Assembly: GCA_937901225.1 (NCBI GenBank)
Contig: CALCGX010000081.1
Coordinates: forward strand, 1-16,049
Direction of reading: 5' to 3'
From: an uncultured Bacteroidales bacterium
GTDB taxonomy: Bacteria > Bacteroidota > Bacteroidia > Bacteroidales > Paludibacteraceae
DNA length: 16,049 nt
A program made the position numbers and the translations under genes. Under the pieces are notes generated by a model. The model saw only the letters and a list, made by a program, of their open reading frames with translations, was not told where the DNA came from and ran no database searches. Below are positions 1 through 8,661 of this stretch, piece by piece. How positions within the stretch are numbered: the first letter of the stretch is position 1; each line of letters starts with the position of its first letter.

Positions 1-943
1 TCATGAGGTCACGAGCTGGGCCGCAGTATTTACGTGGGTCGAACTCACCTGGGTTGGTAGCGAACACTTTGCGAACAGCAGCGGTGAAAGCCAAACGGCT
101 GTCAGAGTCGATGTTGATCTTGCAAACTGCGCTCTCAGATGCCTTGCGGAGTTGCTCCTCTGGAATACCTACTGCGTCTGGCAATTTACCACCGTATTGG
201 TTGATGATGTCCACATACTCTTGTGGAACTGAAGAAGAACCGTGGAGTACGATTGGGAAGCCAGGGAGTTGCTCCATGATAGCGTCGAGGATATCGAATG
301 CCAATGGAGGAGGAACGAGTTTACCAGTTTGTGGATCTACTGTACATTGCTCACGGGTGAACTTGTATGCACCGTGGCTAGTACCGATTGAGATAGCGAG
401 TGAGTCGCAACCTGTGCGAGTAGCGAAATCTACTACCTCTTCTGGTTTGGTATAGTGGCTCTCAGCAGCGCAAACCTCATCCTCTACACCTGCCAACACG
501 CCGAGCTCAGCCTCAACGGTTACATCGTGTGCGTGAGCGTACTCAACAACCTTCTTGGTCAATGCGATATTCTCCTCGTATGGGAGGTGGCTACCGTCGA
601 TCATAACGCTTGAGAAACCGAAGTCAACGCAACTCTTGCAAGTCTCAAAGCTATCTCCGTGGTCAAGGTGCAAGCAGATTTGTGGCTTCTCCCAACCCAA
701 CTCTTTTGCATACTCTACAGCACCTTGTGCCATGTATTGGAGAAGAGTTTGGTTAGCGTAGTTACGCGCACCTTTAGATACTTGGAGGATAACTGGGCTC
801 TTGGTCTCAGCAGCTGCTTTGATGATAGCTTGGAGTTGCTCCATGTTGTTGAAGTTGAAGGCTGGGATAGCGTATCCGCCTTTGATTGCTTTAGCAAACA
901 TCTCTTTGGTGTTCACCAAGCCGAGTTCTTTGTAACTTACCAT
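1..943 (-). CDS. fba: Class II fructose-bisphosphate aldolase (3' end cut by window)
   Basis: This zinc-dependent class II aldolase interconverts fructose-1,6-bisphosphate with dihydroxyacetone phosphate and glyceraldehyde-3-phosphate in glycolysis and gluconeogenesis, in the cytoplasm. I translated 314 residues from the ATG at 943-941 to the window edge with no stop, so only a short C-terminus is missing (family members are roughly 305-340 residues). Visible family motifs are LHLDHGDSFE (residues 91-100, zinc histidine and neighbouring Asp), VEAELGVLAG (143-152, metal-binding Glu), IGTSHGAYKF (186-195, zinc His), IVLHGSSSVP (231-240, zinc His) and INIDSDSR (276-283, phosphate/DHAP binding). 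Glutamate is almost always GAG, as in the other native genes here. It stands alone behind its own promoter and is separated from the upstream operon by a terminator. Assignment to the family is secure; which subgroup it belongs to is less certain. Confidence 0.95.
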   Translation of the reverse strand, partial: MVSYKELGLVNTKEMFAKAIKGGYAIPAFNFNNMEQLQAIIKAAAETKSPVILQVSKGARNYANQTLLQYMAQGAVEYAKELGWEKPQICLHLDHGDSFETCKSCVDFGFSSVMIDGSHLPYEENIALTKKVVEYAHAHDVTVEAELGVLAGVEDEVCAAESHYTKPEEVVDFATRTGCDSLAISIGTSHGAYKFTREQCTVDPQTGKLVPPPLAFDILDAIMEQLPGFPIVLHGSSSVPQEYVDIINQYGGKLPDAVGIPEEQLRKASESAVCKINIDSDSRLAFTAAVRKVFATNPGEFDPRKYCGPARDLM

Positions 944-1008
944 AGTTGTAAATAATTTTATTAGTTTAATTTATTATATTGATTTTCTGTGTTTCTACCT
1001 TTAAAACA

Positions 1009-1076
1009 GCACCAAAGGTGCGCCTAAAACTTTTAGAACTCTTTCAACTCGTTTACTGACGTCGCCTTTCGGCGAC
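1009..1076 (-). promoter_or_regulatory. Structured 5' leader of the aldolase gene
   Basis: The predicted transcript starts near 1070 and has a leader of about 125 bases. Three small inverted repeats lie in or at the edge of it. 1061-1076 reads GTCGCC-GAAA-GGCGAC on the minus strand, a 6-bp stem with a GNRA tetraloop. 1024-1036 is the palindrome CTAAAAGTTTTAG. 1009-1021 is GCACC-TTT-GGTGC. The first overlaps the predicted start site, so it may be only partly transcribed. They may stabilise the mRNA; no known riboswitch is recognised. The base pairing is visible in the sequence, but a function is inference. Confidence 0.4.
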
Positions 1077-1106
1077 AAAGGTACTATTTTTTTTTGACAT
1101 TACAAA
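1076..1106 (-). promoter_or_regulatory. Bacteroidetes-type promoter of the aldolase gene
   Basis: On the minus strand the sequence has TTTG (1106-1103), a 19-base spacer with a run of nine A, and TACCTTTG (1083-1076). This matches the Bacteroidetes -33 TTTG / -7 TAnnTTTG promoter. Transcription should begin near 1070 and read into the aldolase. Confidence 0.8.
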
Positions 1107-1149
1107 ATATTTTCATCTAAACTACACGAATTGCAAAATATAGGTGGCA

Positions 1150-1188
1150 AAAATATCTAAAAGAGCAGCTAGCGATTAGGGTAGCTGC
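1150..1188 (-). terminator. Rho-independent terminator of the pot/envelope operon
   Basis: Read on the minus strand, GCAGCTA (1188-1182) and TAGCTGC (1171-1165) form a perfect 7-bp stem around a 10-base loop. It is followed by TCTTTTAGATATTTTTG, a U-rich tract. It lies 66 bases after the stop of the secreted-protein gene and upstream of the aldolase promoter, as expected for the end of the seven-gene unit. The rest of 944-1253 holds the aldolase promoter and leader and no gene that I can support. Confidence 0.65.
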
Positions 1189-1253
1189 TGATGGGTTGAT
1201 AGGGTAAATACATTTATTTTAGCTCTTACTGCAATTACGAATAATTTGCTACT

Positions 1254-2729
1254 TTAGAACCCGAGTATGTTGTAAGTTTTTCCACGATGTAGGATATAGA
1301 TATGTCCGTTGCGAATGAACTTGGTTGGAGTGGAGGCACTTGAGGATGTTGGTGTGTAGGATATATCCGCGCCACTACGAAGTATGTATTGCGATGTGCG
1401 GGCTGGAACAACGATGGTATTGTTGTCCATAGGGGTGGAGTAGGTTACAAGACGTAAGTCATCTTTACTGCCACCGAAATTGTTACCCGATGTTGTGATG
1501 AGGTTGCCCGCATAGTCGAAATGCATGCTACCAATGGCATTGAATGGCGTTGGATAGGTGGCATGCAAAGAGAGTGTGGGACAATCACCTTTCCACGCTA
1601 TATCGAAGAGCAAGATGTTGCCATCAGCGTTAACCATCGCCAATAGGTTTTCTTCGCGATTGAGTGCAATGCCAGCACCATTTGAACCATTGATAAGCGT
1701 GGCATCGGTAGATGCAAATTGGCGTGTGCCTTGATGGTTGTAGAACATAAGAGCATAAGTACCTGCATTGTTAGTGAGTGTGTGCTGACAGAGCCAAGCA
1801 CCGTGGCTACAAGCTACGATGGCGAAGTTGCCATTGGTATTGTTATCTTCTACAGCCACAACCTGAGAGGGAGCAGTCTTCCATTGGCGGGAGATCGTGC
1901 CATCTTCGTTGCCTAGTTGATAGATGACAAAACCTTTTTTTGGGAGTTGCTGGTACTCGCCAACATCTTCGTTCATGGCGTATAGTTTGGTGTCTTTGCC
2001 AGCCCCATAGATAGCAACGCCAGAGCATGATGAACCTAGATCGGTTTGGGTAAAGGAGTTGTACCATGCGCCATTGTCATCGTTTTGTATGCCACTAAAG
2101 AATTGTTTTTCGCTATAATCAACAGGATTCATGATAGTGATGCCACTCTTGAGGTCTCCCCAATCGGGCCAATAGATATAGCCTTCGCTGTCAATAGCTG
2201 GACGACCTGTAGAGTTGAACGTGATGTACGCGTTGTCTGTAGCGAATGTGGGTTGGTATGCATAATCAAAGGCTTGGATTTGACATAGCCCTACTCCCTT
2301 GCGATTGGCGAGGTATATATGTCCGAAATAGTCCGACTCTGGATGGTTGTTAATCGTGGCATAAGCGCGGGTGCATACTTCTCCCTCGTAGATGATACCA
2401 AATTGCGGATTGCTCGCAGCAGATAATTGTAAACTCCAAGCAATGGTCGAGTGGGATGATGGTAGTGCAGAAGTGGGAATAGTAATGCTATTATTTCCAG
2501 ATTGGAGTGGCTGGATAATCGTATATTCGCCGAGCAGGTCGCCACTGATGGTGTGGAAAAGCAGTTTGCCCGAGACCGGTTGAGTGTTAGCAAAGAAGGT
2601 GAATGTATAATCATTTCCACTTTGTGCTATACATAGATCATATGCCATGATATGTGGGACAATAGTAGCAGATATGGCGATATTACCCCATAGACATGCT
2701 ACAATGAGGCTGAATAAGAGTCGTTTCAT
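1254..2729 (-). CDS. Secreted protein with Ig-like N-terminus and propeller-like body
   Basis: This is a predicted exported protein of 491 residues with no assignable function. Residues 1-21 form a signal peptide (MKRLL, hydrophobic core, then AISA before TIVPH). Residues about 30-115 look like a beta-sandwich of the type that often precedes C-terminal sorting tails. Residues about 130-450 contain repeated motifs typical of beta-propellers, such as GHIYLAN, DSEGYIYWPDWGD, LLAMVNADGNILLFD and HFDYAGNLITTSG. The last 20 or so residues (KFIRNGHIYILHRGKTYN...) resemble the short tail (K-x-I/L-x-x-G-x-hydrophobic-I-x-R-x-G-K-x-Y) I recall from many Bacteroidales secreted proteins. I cannot say whether it is a sorting signal or a surface-retention element. 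The gene starts 9 bases after the barrel gene's stop and is last in the operon. The coding call is solid; the fold is inference. Confidence 0.85.
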   Translation of the reverse strand: MKRLLFSLIVACLWGNIAISATIVPHIMAYDLCIAQSGNDYTFTFFANTQPVSGKLLFHTISGDLLGEYTIIQPLQSGNNSITIPTSALPSSHSTIAWSLQLSAASNPQFGIIYEGEVCTRAYATINNHPESDYFGHIYLANRKGVGLCQIQAFDYAYQPTFATDNAYITFNSTGRPAIDSEGYIYWPDWGDLKSGITIMNPVDYSEKQFFSGIQNDDNGAWYNSFTQTDLGSSCSGVAIYGAGKDTKLYAMNEDVGEYQQLPKKGFVIYQLGNEDGTISRQWKTAPSQVVAVEDNNTNGNFAIVACSHGAWLCQHTLTNNAGTYALMFYNHQGTRQFASTDATLINGSNGAGIALNREENLLAMVNADGNILLFDIAWKGDCPTLSLHATYPTPFNAIGSMHFDYAGNLITTSGNNFGGSKDDLRLVTYSTPMDNNTIVVPARTSQYILRSGADISYTPTSSSASTPTKFIRNGHIYILHRGKTYNILGF

Positions 2730-2738
2730 ACGTGTGTG

Positions 2739-4382
2739 TTAGAACTTAAATTTAACACCTGCAAGGAAGTGGATACCTTGCGAATGATAGCCATAGAAGT
2801 ATTCGCTTCTGCGATGGAGGTAGTCGTTGAGTTGCAAGTAAGCAACCAGCCAACGATTGACAGCATATTGACCACCGATATTGAGCGAGATAATGGGGGC
2901 AATGCGTTGGTCACCTTGGGTGGTGTGTGCTAAACGACTGCCCGCAAAATAATTGTCGGAGTAGATACTCCATTTGGAGTCAATATGCACATCCAGTCGC
3001 GCTTTAATATCCCAATTAGGGCGATCATATATAGGCTGTTCTGCAGTCCAGAAATAGTAGTTTCCAGCTACGTTAAGTTCGAGTATGTCGCGGTAGTGAT
3101 AGTGTAGAGAGGCACCCACTTTCCAGCGCTGGTAGTTGGTGAACCACAAGTGGTAGTTGGTCACCACATTCGCATCGTTTAACACAGCCTCCATATTGCA
3201 TGCATTCATCATATAGGCATATCCGCCATAGATGTCAATGAGCATGGTGGCGATAGGGCGAATCTTAAAGCCGAGTTGTGCATCTACCGGGGTGTAGTTG
3301 CGCGGATGTTGGATAGTGACTCCTTGATGCAGGTCCAAATAGCGGTTGTAACGTGTGAACTCTTGTAGCGAACCATTGCCAAAATGGCCATAGGCATTGG
3401 TGTAGAGATGGAAGATATTGTCCATCATGTGCCATTCAAATTCTACATTTGGCGAAGGTGCAAAACTGATGTTTTCTGCATCGCTGATGAGTTGACCATT
3501 ACCGATATTGAGGTCTAAATTAACACCCGTATGTAGGCGAATATTCTTGCTCTTAAACTCATAGAATGGCTCAAGGTGAATGGCATGACGAGGAGTGATG
3601 GAAGCGGTAACGGTGGTGTCAGTAATGGTGTAGAATGCATTGAGCACCGATGCACGGATACCTACCTTGTGGTAGTCGGCTTTCCATGCAAAATCAAGAT
3701 AGGAACGTACTTGATGTTCGATAGCGTGGTTAGTAGCAAAGAATGCATTATAGCCCGTTTGTATGCGGTAGATAATACCATCTTTCTTGGTGGATTGTAC
3801 ACCTATCTTGGCTTGTGCATTCCAGAACGTGCGCCAAGGGAAAACAGCCTTGTATGCCATGCTATCAAGTTGATAAGCAAAGGCTTCGTTTTGCCCCTCC
3901 AGTCCGAAATAGAAGTCTGCTCCCGAGAAATGTCGTGTAGCCAACATGCCCAATCTAGATTCTGAAAGAGCATCTTTCCCCCAATATGCATCATGGTTGG
4001 CATAGAGGTCGAGCGACATCGTCTTTTTGTGTTTGATTTGGTAGGCAAACAGCATGTGCGTATTGCGGTAGCCAAGTGCTCCCTCTATCACGCCGTTGAG
4101 TGGAGTAGGCGTGGAGAACTTGGTAGTAGATGCAGGTAGCGCGTGGAGGTTGTAGCCAATAGAGAGTGGGTTGGAGTAGGTGGAATACACTACAGGATTG
4201 AGTTGTGGTGTGTATTGGATGAAAGTAGGCGTGGTAGTGATAGCTTGTGTTTGCTCAATCTCAGGCTGATAATCGCGCTCCACAGTCACCACGCGATTGA
4301 AGACTGTATCTTGCGCTTGGGTGACGCAAGGAATGCTCATTATCAGCACACACGCAAGGGCTATTGGATATAATCGTATCAT
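2739..4382 (-). CDS. Outer-membrane beta-barrel protein, TonB-receptor-like without a plug
   Basis: This 547-residue protein is predicted to sit in the outer membrane. It has a signal peptide (residues 1-23, cleavage after TQA, mature start QDTVFN). A proline/threonine-rich stretch (about 24-90) comes next. From residue 95 to the end there are alternating aromatic and polar strands, for example SLDLYANHDAYW, ASLHYHYRDILELNVAGNYYF and a last strand HFLAGVKFKF. A terminal Phe is the usual signal for barrel assembly. The typical TonB-receptor plug domain is absent and the protein is shorter than the 650-1000 residues of full receptors. Its ATG overlaps the TGA of the upstream TPR gene by four bases (ATGA), suggesting translational coupling and a shared role. 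The substrate is unknown. A polyamine conduit is possible only by gene order. Confidence 0.85.
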   Translation of the reverse strand: MIRLYPIALACVLIMSIPCVTQAQDTVFNRVVTVERDYQPEIEQTQAITTTPTFIQYTPQLNPVVYSTYSNPLSIGYNLHALPASTTKFSTPTPLNGVIEGALGYRNTHMLFAYQIKHKKTMSLDLYANHDAYWGKDALSESRLGMLATRHFSGADFYFGLEGQNEAFAYQLDSMAYKAVFPWRTFWNAQAKIGVQSTKKDGIIYRIQTGYNAFFATNHAIEHQVRSYLDFAWKADYHKVGIRASVLNAFYTITDTTVTASITPRHAIHLEPFYEFKSKNIRLHTGVNLDLNIGNGQLISDAENISFAPSPNVEFEWHMMDNIFHLYTNAYGHFGNGSLQEFTRYNRYLDLHQGVTIQHPRNYTPVDAQLGFKIRPIATMLIDIYGGYAYMMNACNMEAVLNDANVVTNYHLWFTNYQRWKVGASLHYHYRDILELNVAGNYYFWTAEQPIYDRPNWDIKARLDVHIDSKWSIYSDNYFAGSRLAHTTQGDQRIAPIISLNIGGQYAVNRWLVAYLQLNDYLHRRSEYFYGYHSQGIHFLAGVKFKF

Positions 4383-7318
4383 AATGTTTCCTCCTCTATT
4401 TCGGTAGTTGGTTGTTCGGTTTGCTGCTCTAATTGTGCAATCGCTTGCAGTTTGGTTTCAATGAGCGCAGGGATATCATCTTGCAGTTTGTAGTTGGATT
4501 GCAATGCCAAGAGGTATTGTTTGGCTTGGAAGATTTCATTGCGTTCCACGTTAATATCCGAGAGTAGAATCAGGCTCTTTGCCAACCAGTATTGGTGTGA
4601 GGTCTGGAGTTGGGTAAAGGACATAATCTCGTGTTCTGCCATGTCAATAGCACCCAGGTGGAAGTAGCAATCTGCCAATTGATATTTCGCTTCTGCTCCC
4701 CATGCGGTGCGCACCTCTTTAGCCAATGGCGTGAGATCCACCACAGCTAGTCCATATTGCTTATCATGCAAATGACCTTTGGCACGGCAGTAGAGTGCTT
4801 CATTGCGTATGTCAGTAGCCAGATTGTCTTGCTCAAGCAGCTGTGTGGCAGCTTGGATAGTGGCAGTTTGGTCACCGATATGGTGGTTGCATCGCAAGAT
4901 ACCAATCATGGCAGTGAGGCGGTTGGAAGATGATGATGCCACCTCTTGCATGCGTTGGAAGTAATAGAGGGCAGTGCGGTACTCTTGCTTGTCGTAACTC
5001 AATTCTGCTACGCGCATGCACGCGTCTTCCATATATGGATTGCCTTGTATATCAGCCAATGCGCTATATTGCTCGATGGCTTGGTCGTATTGCTTGAGTT
5101 GGTAATAACTGTTGGCTGCATAGTATGTGGCATTGGTGCAATGGCGTCCGCCAGGACAGAAACGTGTAAGGTACGTAGTCAGTCCAGCAGCAGCTTGCGC
5201 ATAATTTCCAAGCATGTATTGTAGTTCGGCTGTCACATACACGAGTGAGTCTTCACTGGTGGCAGATTGCATCTTCATGCGATTGAGTGTCTTAGTATAA
5301 GCTATATACTCATCAATCTTGTTGGTCTCTACATAGACTTGCTCCAGTCCTTCGAGGGCTGCGTATGCTTCTTCTGTGCCAGCATAATGCTCAATGGTGG
5401 ATTTGAATGACTCAATAGCAGCATCGTATTGTTTGGTTGTTCGGTAAGCCATACCTAACTCCAACGACGACTTAGGTGCTTGGTTGCTATTAGGGTATTT
5501 CTTTAGCAATTGTTGATAGGTATGAATCGCATCTTCGTTTTTATCTTGTTGCAGTTGTGCACGTGCGATCTCATACATGGCATCATCGGCGTAATCAGAA
5601 CGAGGATATTGCTCGATGAGCGATGTCAGTACTTCAGCTTTCTCTGCATAATGGTGCAGCAAACCTTGTGCATAACCTTGTTGTAAGATAGCATAGTCAG
5701 CACCATTGCTCTTGAGTTCAGCCACTTGGTGGTACACGTCGCTTGCCTGTTGGAAATCGCGTGCTTGGAATAGGCAATCTCCAATGCGATTCAATGCATC
5801 GGCATACGTGGTATTGGCGGTATTATTAGCCATTGCTGCTGTGTATTGGCGGAAGATTGGCTCTGCTGCGGCAAAGTCTTTTTGGTTGAACAAGGCATAG
5901 GCATGCAGGTATAACGCCATTGTCTTGTTGGTCGATTCCGCAATATTAGATTGCTCTAGATAGAGTTGCAACTGGGCAATCGTCTGTGGATATTGATGCA
6001 GACGGTAATGTGCCTGTGCGGCTAGGTAGTATGCTTCGGTCTTATAGGTAGATGGTTGAGTGGCATTCTCAATCACGAGGTTCGCCCATTTGATTACATC
6101 AGTCATTTTGCCTTGTACAAACGCATCAACTGCCAACTGATAGCGCAAGTATTGCATAGTCTCCTGCATCTTGTCGTCAGGAGTAGGAATGGTCAGCAAT
6201 GCATCTAATGCAGCCCGGTAGTTTTTGCTGGTGAGGTACATATCTGCCATCAGTGTATATACCTTATTGATGTATTGCGAGTTGGGATACTCCTGAATAA
6301 AGTCTTGGAAGGCTGTCACACTCTCGCCCAAAGCAGAGTTGTGCAAGTAGGTGGCTTGTACATAGTTGTACATGGCTTCCTCGCGCAATTTTGGATCAAT
6401 ATTGTAGCGAATAGCAGTAGCATAAGCTAATTTGGCTTTCTCCAAATCATCCAATCGCAGATACGCATGTCCCAGATGTAAGCAGGTGTTTTCGGAGATG
6501 GAGTCCTCTTGCAGTTTAATCAGTTTGAGATTATCAACAGCCTTCTGCCAATCGCGAGTCATGTAGTGTGACATACCGAGCAAGTACATATCATTGCGTA
6601 CAATCTCCTTCTTTGCCTCTTGTCGCAATGTGCGGTATGCTTCCAAATGGCGCACGGCATCGTCATAGGCAGAGTCTTGATAGTACATCTCGCCTAACAT
6701 GCGATGGAGCTCATCATTGTATTTGTTGTCGGGGTAGTTCTTCAGCAACTCCTCTGCACGCTGATATACCTTAGCATACTCTTGTTGTGCGTAATAGATT
6801 TGTACGATATAATAAGGTGCAATTTGTTTGTAACCGCCAAGTTGCTCAATGGAGAGAAATTCAGCCAATGCTTGCGGATAATTCTTTTGGCTGTAATAGG
6901 CGTAGCCCGTATAATAGGTAGCTTGCAACGAATAAGCGGATTGTTTGTTCTTGACGCGTAGCATGCAGGGTAACGCTTTCTCATAATCTTTTTGCTGCAA
7001 GTGAGCATAACCCAAGTAGAAATAGTACATGGGCTCGGATTTGCGTGTGAGATTGTTTACCTTCACCTTGCCGAAGGTCTTGATGGCGTTTTTATACTTC
7101 TCTTTCTCGGTATAAAGCACACCTTGCATCGTTCGTACCTCGTCGGCGTAAGTGGTATAAGGATAGTCATCAAGATACTCTTTGAGGTTAGATTGGGTAA
7201 TAGGCAAGCGTTGTTCAAACTGCTGCTGAACATCAATAAAAGCTTGCTCATAGTCTTGGGCTATCATATGGGACAACCCCAAAACTGTGGTTGCTATGAT
7301 ACAAACAATTCGTTTCAT
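4379..7318 (-). CDS. Large periplasmic tetratricopeptide-repeat protein
   Basis: This is a 979-residue exported protein made almost wholly of TPR helix pairs. A signal peptide spans residues 1-20 (cleavage MIA before QDYEQ). From about residue 25 to 950 I see many tandem ~34-residue repeats with the TPR pattern of bulky aromatic, G/A-Y-x-x and A-x-x-x-F/Y-P: YLGYAHLQQKDYEKAL, YYTGYAYYSQKNYPQAL, MLGEMYYQDSAYDDAV, ANSYYQLKQYDQAIEQY, MYEIARAQLQQDKNEDAI. Several are of the BamD/YbgF kind with a 'YP.S.Y/A' link (YPNSQY, YPRSDYADDA, YPNSNQAPKS). The C-terminus is acidic (EIEEETL). There is no lipobox, so it is probably soluble in the periplasm or bound to a partner. It starts 11 bases after potD and overlaps the barrel gene by ATGA. 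It probably serves as a scaffold for the barrel, but its partner is unknown. Confidence 0.9.
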   Translation of the reverse strand: MKRIVCIIATTVLGLSHMIAQDYEQAFIDVQQQFEQRLPITQSNLKEYLDDYPYTTYADEVRTMQGVLYTEKEKYKNAIKTFGKVKVNNLTRKSEPMYYFYLGYAHLQQKDYEKALPCMLRVKNKQSAYSLQATYYTGYAYYSQKNYPQALAEFLSIEQLGGYKQIAPYYIVQIYYAQQEYAKVYQRAEELLKNYPDNKYNDELHRMLGEMYYQDSAYDDAVRHLEAYRTLRQEAKKEIVRNDMYLLGMSHYMTRDWQKAVDNLKLIKLQEDSISENTCLHLGHAYLRLDDLEKAKLAYATAIRYNIDPKLREEAMYNYVQATYLHNSALGESVTAFQDFIQEYPNSQYINKVYTLMADMYLTSKNYRAALDALLTIPTPDDKMQETMQYLRYQLAVDAFVQGKMTDVIKWANLVIENATQPSTYKTEAYYLAAQAHYRLHQYPQTIAQLQLYLEQSNIAESTNKTMALYLHAYALFNQKDFAAAEPIFRQYTAAMANNTANTTYADALNRIGDCLFQARDFQQASDVYHQVAELKSNGADYAILQQGYAQGLLHHYAEKAEVLTSLIEQYPRSDYADDAMYEIARAQLQQDKNEDAIHTYQQLLKKYPNSNQAPKSSLELGMAYRTTKQYDAAIESFKSTIEHYAGTEEAYAALEGLEQVYVETNKIDEYIAYTKTLNRMKMQSATSEDSLVYVTAELQYMLGNYAQAAAGLTTYLTRFCPGGRHCTNATYYAANSYYQLKQYDQAIEQYSALADIQGNPYMEDACMRVAELSYDKQEYRTALYYFQRMQEVASSSSNRLTAMIGILRCNHHIGDQTATIQAATQLLEQDNLATDIRNEALYCRAKGHLHDKQYGLAVVDLTPLAKEVRTAWGAEAKYQLADCYFHLGAIDMAEHEIMSFTQLQTSHQYWLAKSLILLSDINVERNEIFQAKQYLLALQSNYKLQDDIPALIETKLQAIAQLEQQTEQPTTEIEEETL

Positions 7319-7329
7319 TTATTATATAA

Positions 7330-8661
7330 TTATCTTCTTCTACGATTACGTTTTTTGCGTTGCAACTCGCGTTGGCGTTTACGGTTGATGGCTTGAATGA
7401 CAAATACAACCACGATAAGTGCGAGTACAACAAGAATGAAAATCACCAATCCCATACTCAAGTTATCACCCTTTACGCGTGACCACATCGCCAACATGTC
7501 TTCGGTCTGTTCTCCACAGTCGTGCATCAAAGCGCAACGCTCTATCACACTTTGGTCTGGGTAGAACACATGATTAGCATGCACTGCCTCTGCTCCTTCG
7601 CCAAAGAAATAGGTGAGATTAGATGTCGTCTCTATCTCCTCGTCGTTGGCCCACGCAAGAATAGTAGAGTCTGCTACTACGCTCACATAGCCTATCTCCT
7701 CCATGTTCAAGATGGCGTTCTCTGGCATACACATATAGTTGATAAAGTAGCTTGCAGCCTTGGTATTTTTCGCATATACTGGAATACACCAGCCGTCGAA
7801 CCACACATTGCTACCCTCTTGTGGCACGAAGTACTCAAGGTCAACACCCACTTCGGCTGCCTCATCAATCGCCCATTGTGCATCGCCTGACCAACTGAGA
7901 TTCAACCATGCCTTACCTTTGGTCATCTCCTCTTTACCGAAATCCACTTCCCAACCAGCAATATTATTCTTCATACTAGTCAGGAACTCCTCCACGCGTT
8001 GAATACGGTCCTCCGTAACATTGGCTACCAACTCATCACGGCTCACTTCGCCACGAGCAATCTCGTCGCGGAAAGCATACAACACGACAACCGAGTAAAT
8101 ATCGCGGAACGCATCTTTCATAAATACCTTGCCCGCGAACTTAGGGTTTTGCAAGCCGCCCAAAGAAAGAATCTCCTCCTTATTCACCAATGCAGTGTTG
8201 TACAAGATACCTGTTGTACCCCACATATAACCCACCGTGTAGTCTGCCACGCACACGCTGCTGTCTGTTGCCATTTGTTGGAACTTATCCACCGCGAAAG
8301 GTGATACCAATTTCGTATAGTCAGGGGTATTGCCAAAATCCTTGTTGATAGGTTGTAGCAACTTATTGCGCAACATACGCTCAATGATGTACTCCGAAGG
8401 ACAAATCACATCATAGTCCTCGTGACCCACCTCAATCTCGGTGAGCATCGACTCGTTGATATCAAAGGTCTGATATAGTACCTCCACCTGTTCGCCCGTT
8501 TGCTCATAGTACCACGCAGGGAAACCATTGAGCACATTCATGTCGATATAGTCTGCCCAGTTATACACTTTCAGCGTGTGCTCGCGGTCAGCAGCAAATG
8601 CGTTAGATACCAATACACAAGGTAGCACCAAAGCGGCTACAGCAAAAAAGAACTTTTTCAT
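7330..8661 (-). CDS. potD: Spermidine/putrescine-binding protein PotD with C-terminal membrane anchor
   Basis: This is the periplasmic polyamine-binding protein of the PotABCD importer, 443 residues, against roughly 350 for E. coli PotD. Residues 1-23 form a signal peptide (cleavage AFA before ADREH) with no lipobox. Ligand-site residues of the family appear conserved: NWADY (Trp35, Tyr38), the MKDAFRD region (Asp183), SWSGDA (Trp257) and NVWFDGWCIP (Trp287, Asp289). These correspond to the E. coli aromatic-box and acidic residues. The last 46 residues are unusual: a hydrophobic helix at about 403-425 (MGLVIFILVVLALIVVVFVI) followed by an 18-residue tail with 12 Arg/Lys. I infer a stop-transfer anchor that fixes the protein to the inner membrane with the tail in the cytoplasm. 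Its ATG overlaps the potC stop (ATGA). Whether it prefers spermidine, putrescine or a related compound cannot be read from the sequence. Confidence 0.93.
   Translation of the reverse strand: MKKFFFAVAALVLPCVLVSNAFAADREHTLKVYNWADYIDMNVLNGFPAWYYEQTGEQVEVLYQTFDINESMLTEIEVGHEDYDVICPSEYIIERMLRNKLLQPINKDFGNTPDYTKLVSPFAVDKFQQMATDSSVCVADYTVGYMWGTTGILYNTALVNKEEILSLGGLQNPKFAGKVFMKDAFRDIYSVVVLYAFRDEIARGEVSRDELVANVTEDRIQRVEEFLTSMKNNIAGWEVDFGKEEMTKGKAWLNLSWSGDAQWAIDEAAEVGVDLEYFVPQEGSNVWFDGWCIPVYAKNTKAASYFINYMCMPENAILNMEEIGYVSVVADSTILAWANDEEIETTSNLTYFFGEGAEAVHANHVFYPDQSVIERCALMHDCGEQTEDMLAMWSRVKGDNLSMGLVIFILVVLALIVVVFVIQAINRKRQRELQRKKRNRRRR

Noticed and set aside
3..455. 150-codon plus-strand frame at the window start
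   Set aside because: It is antisense to the aldolase, whose catalytic motifs are intact.
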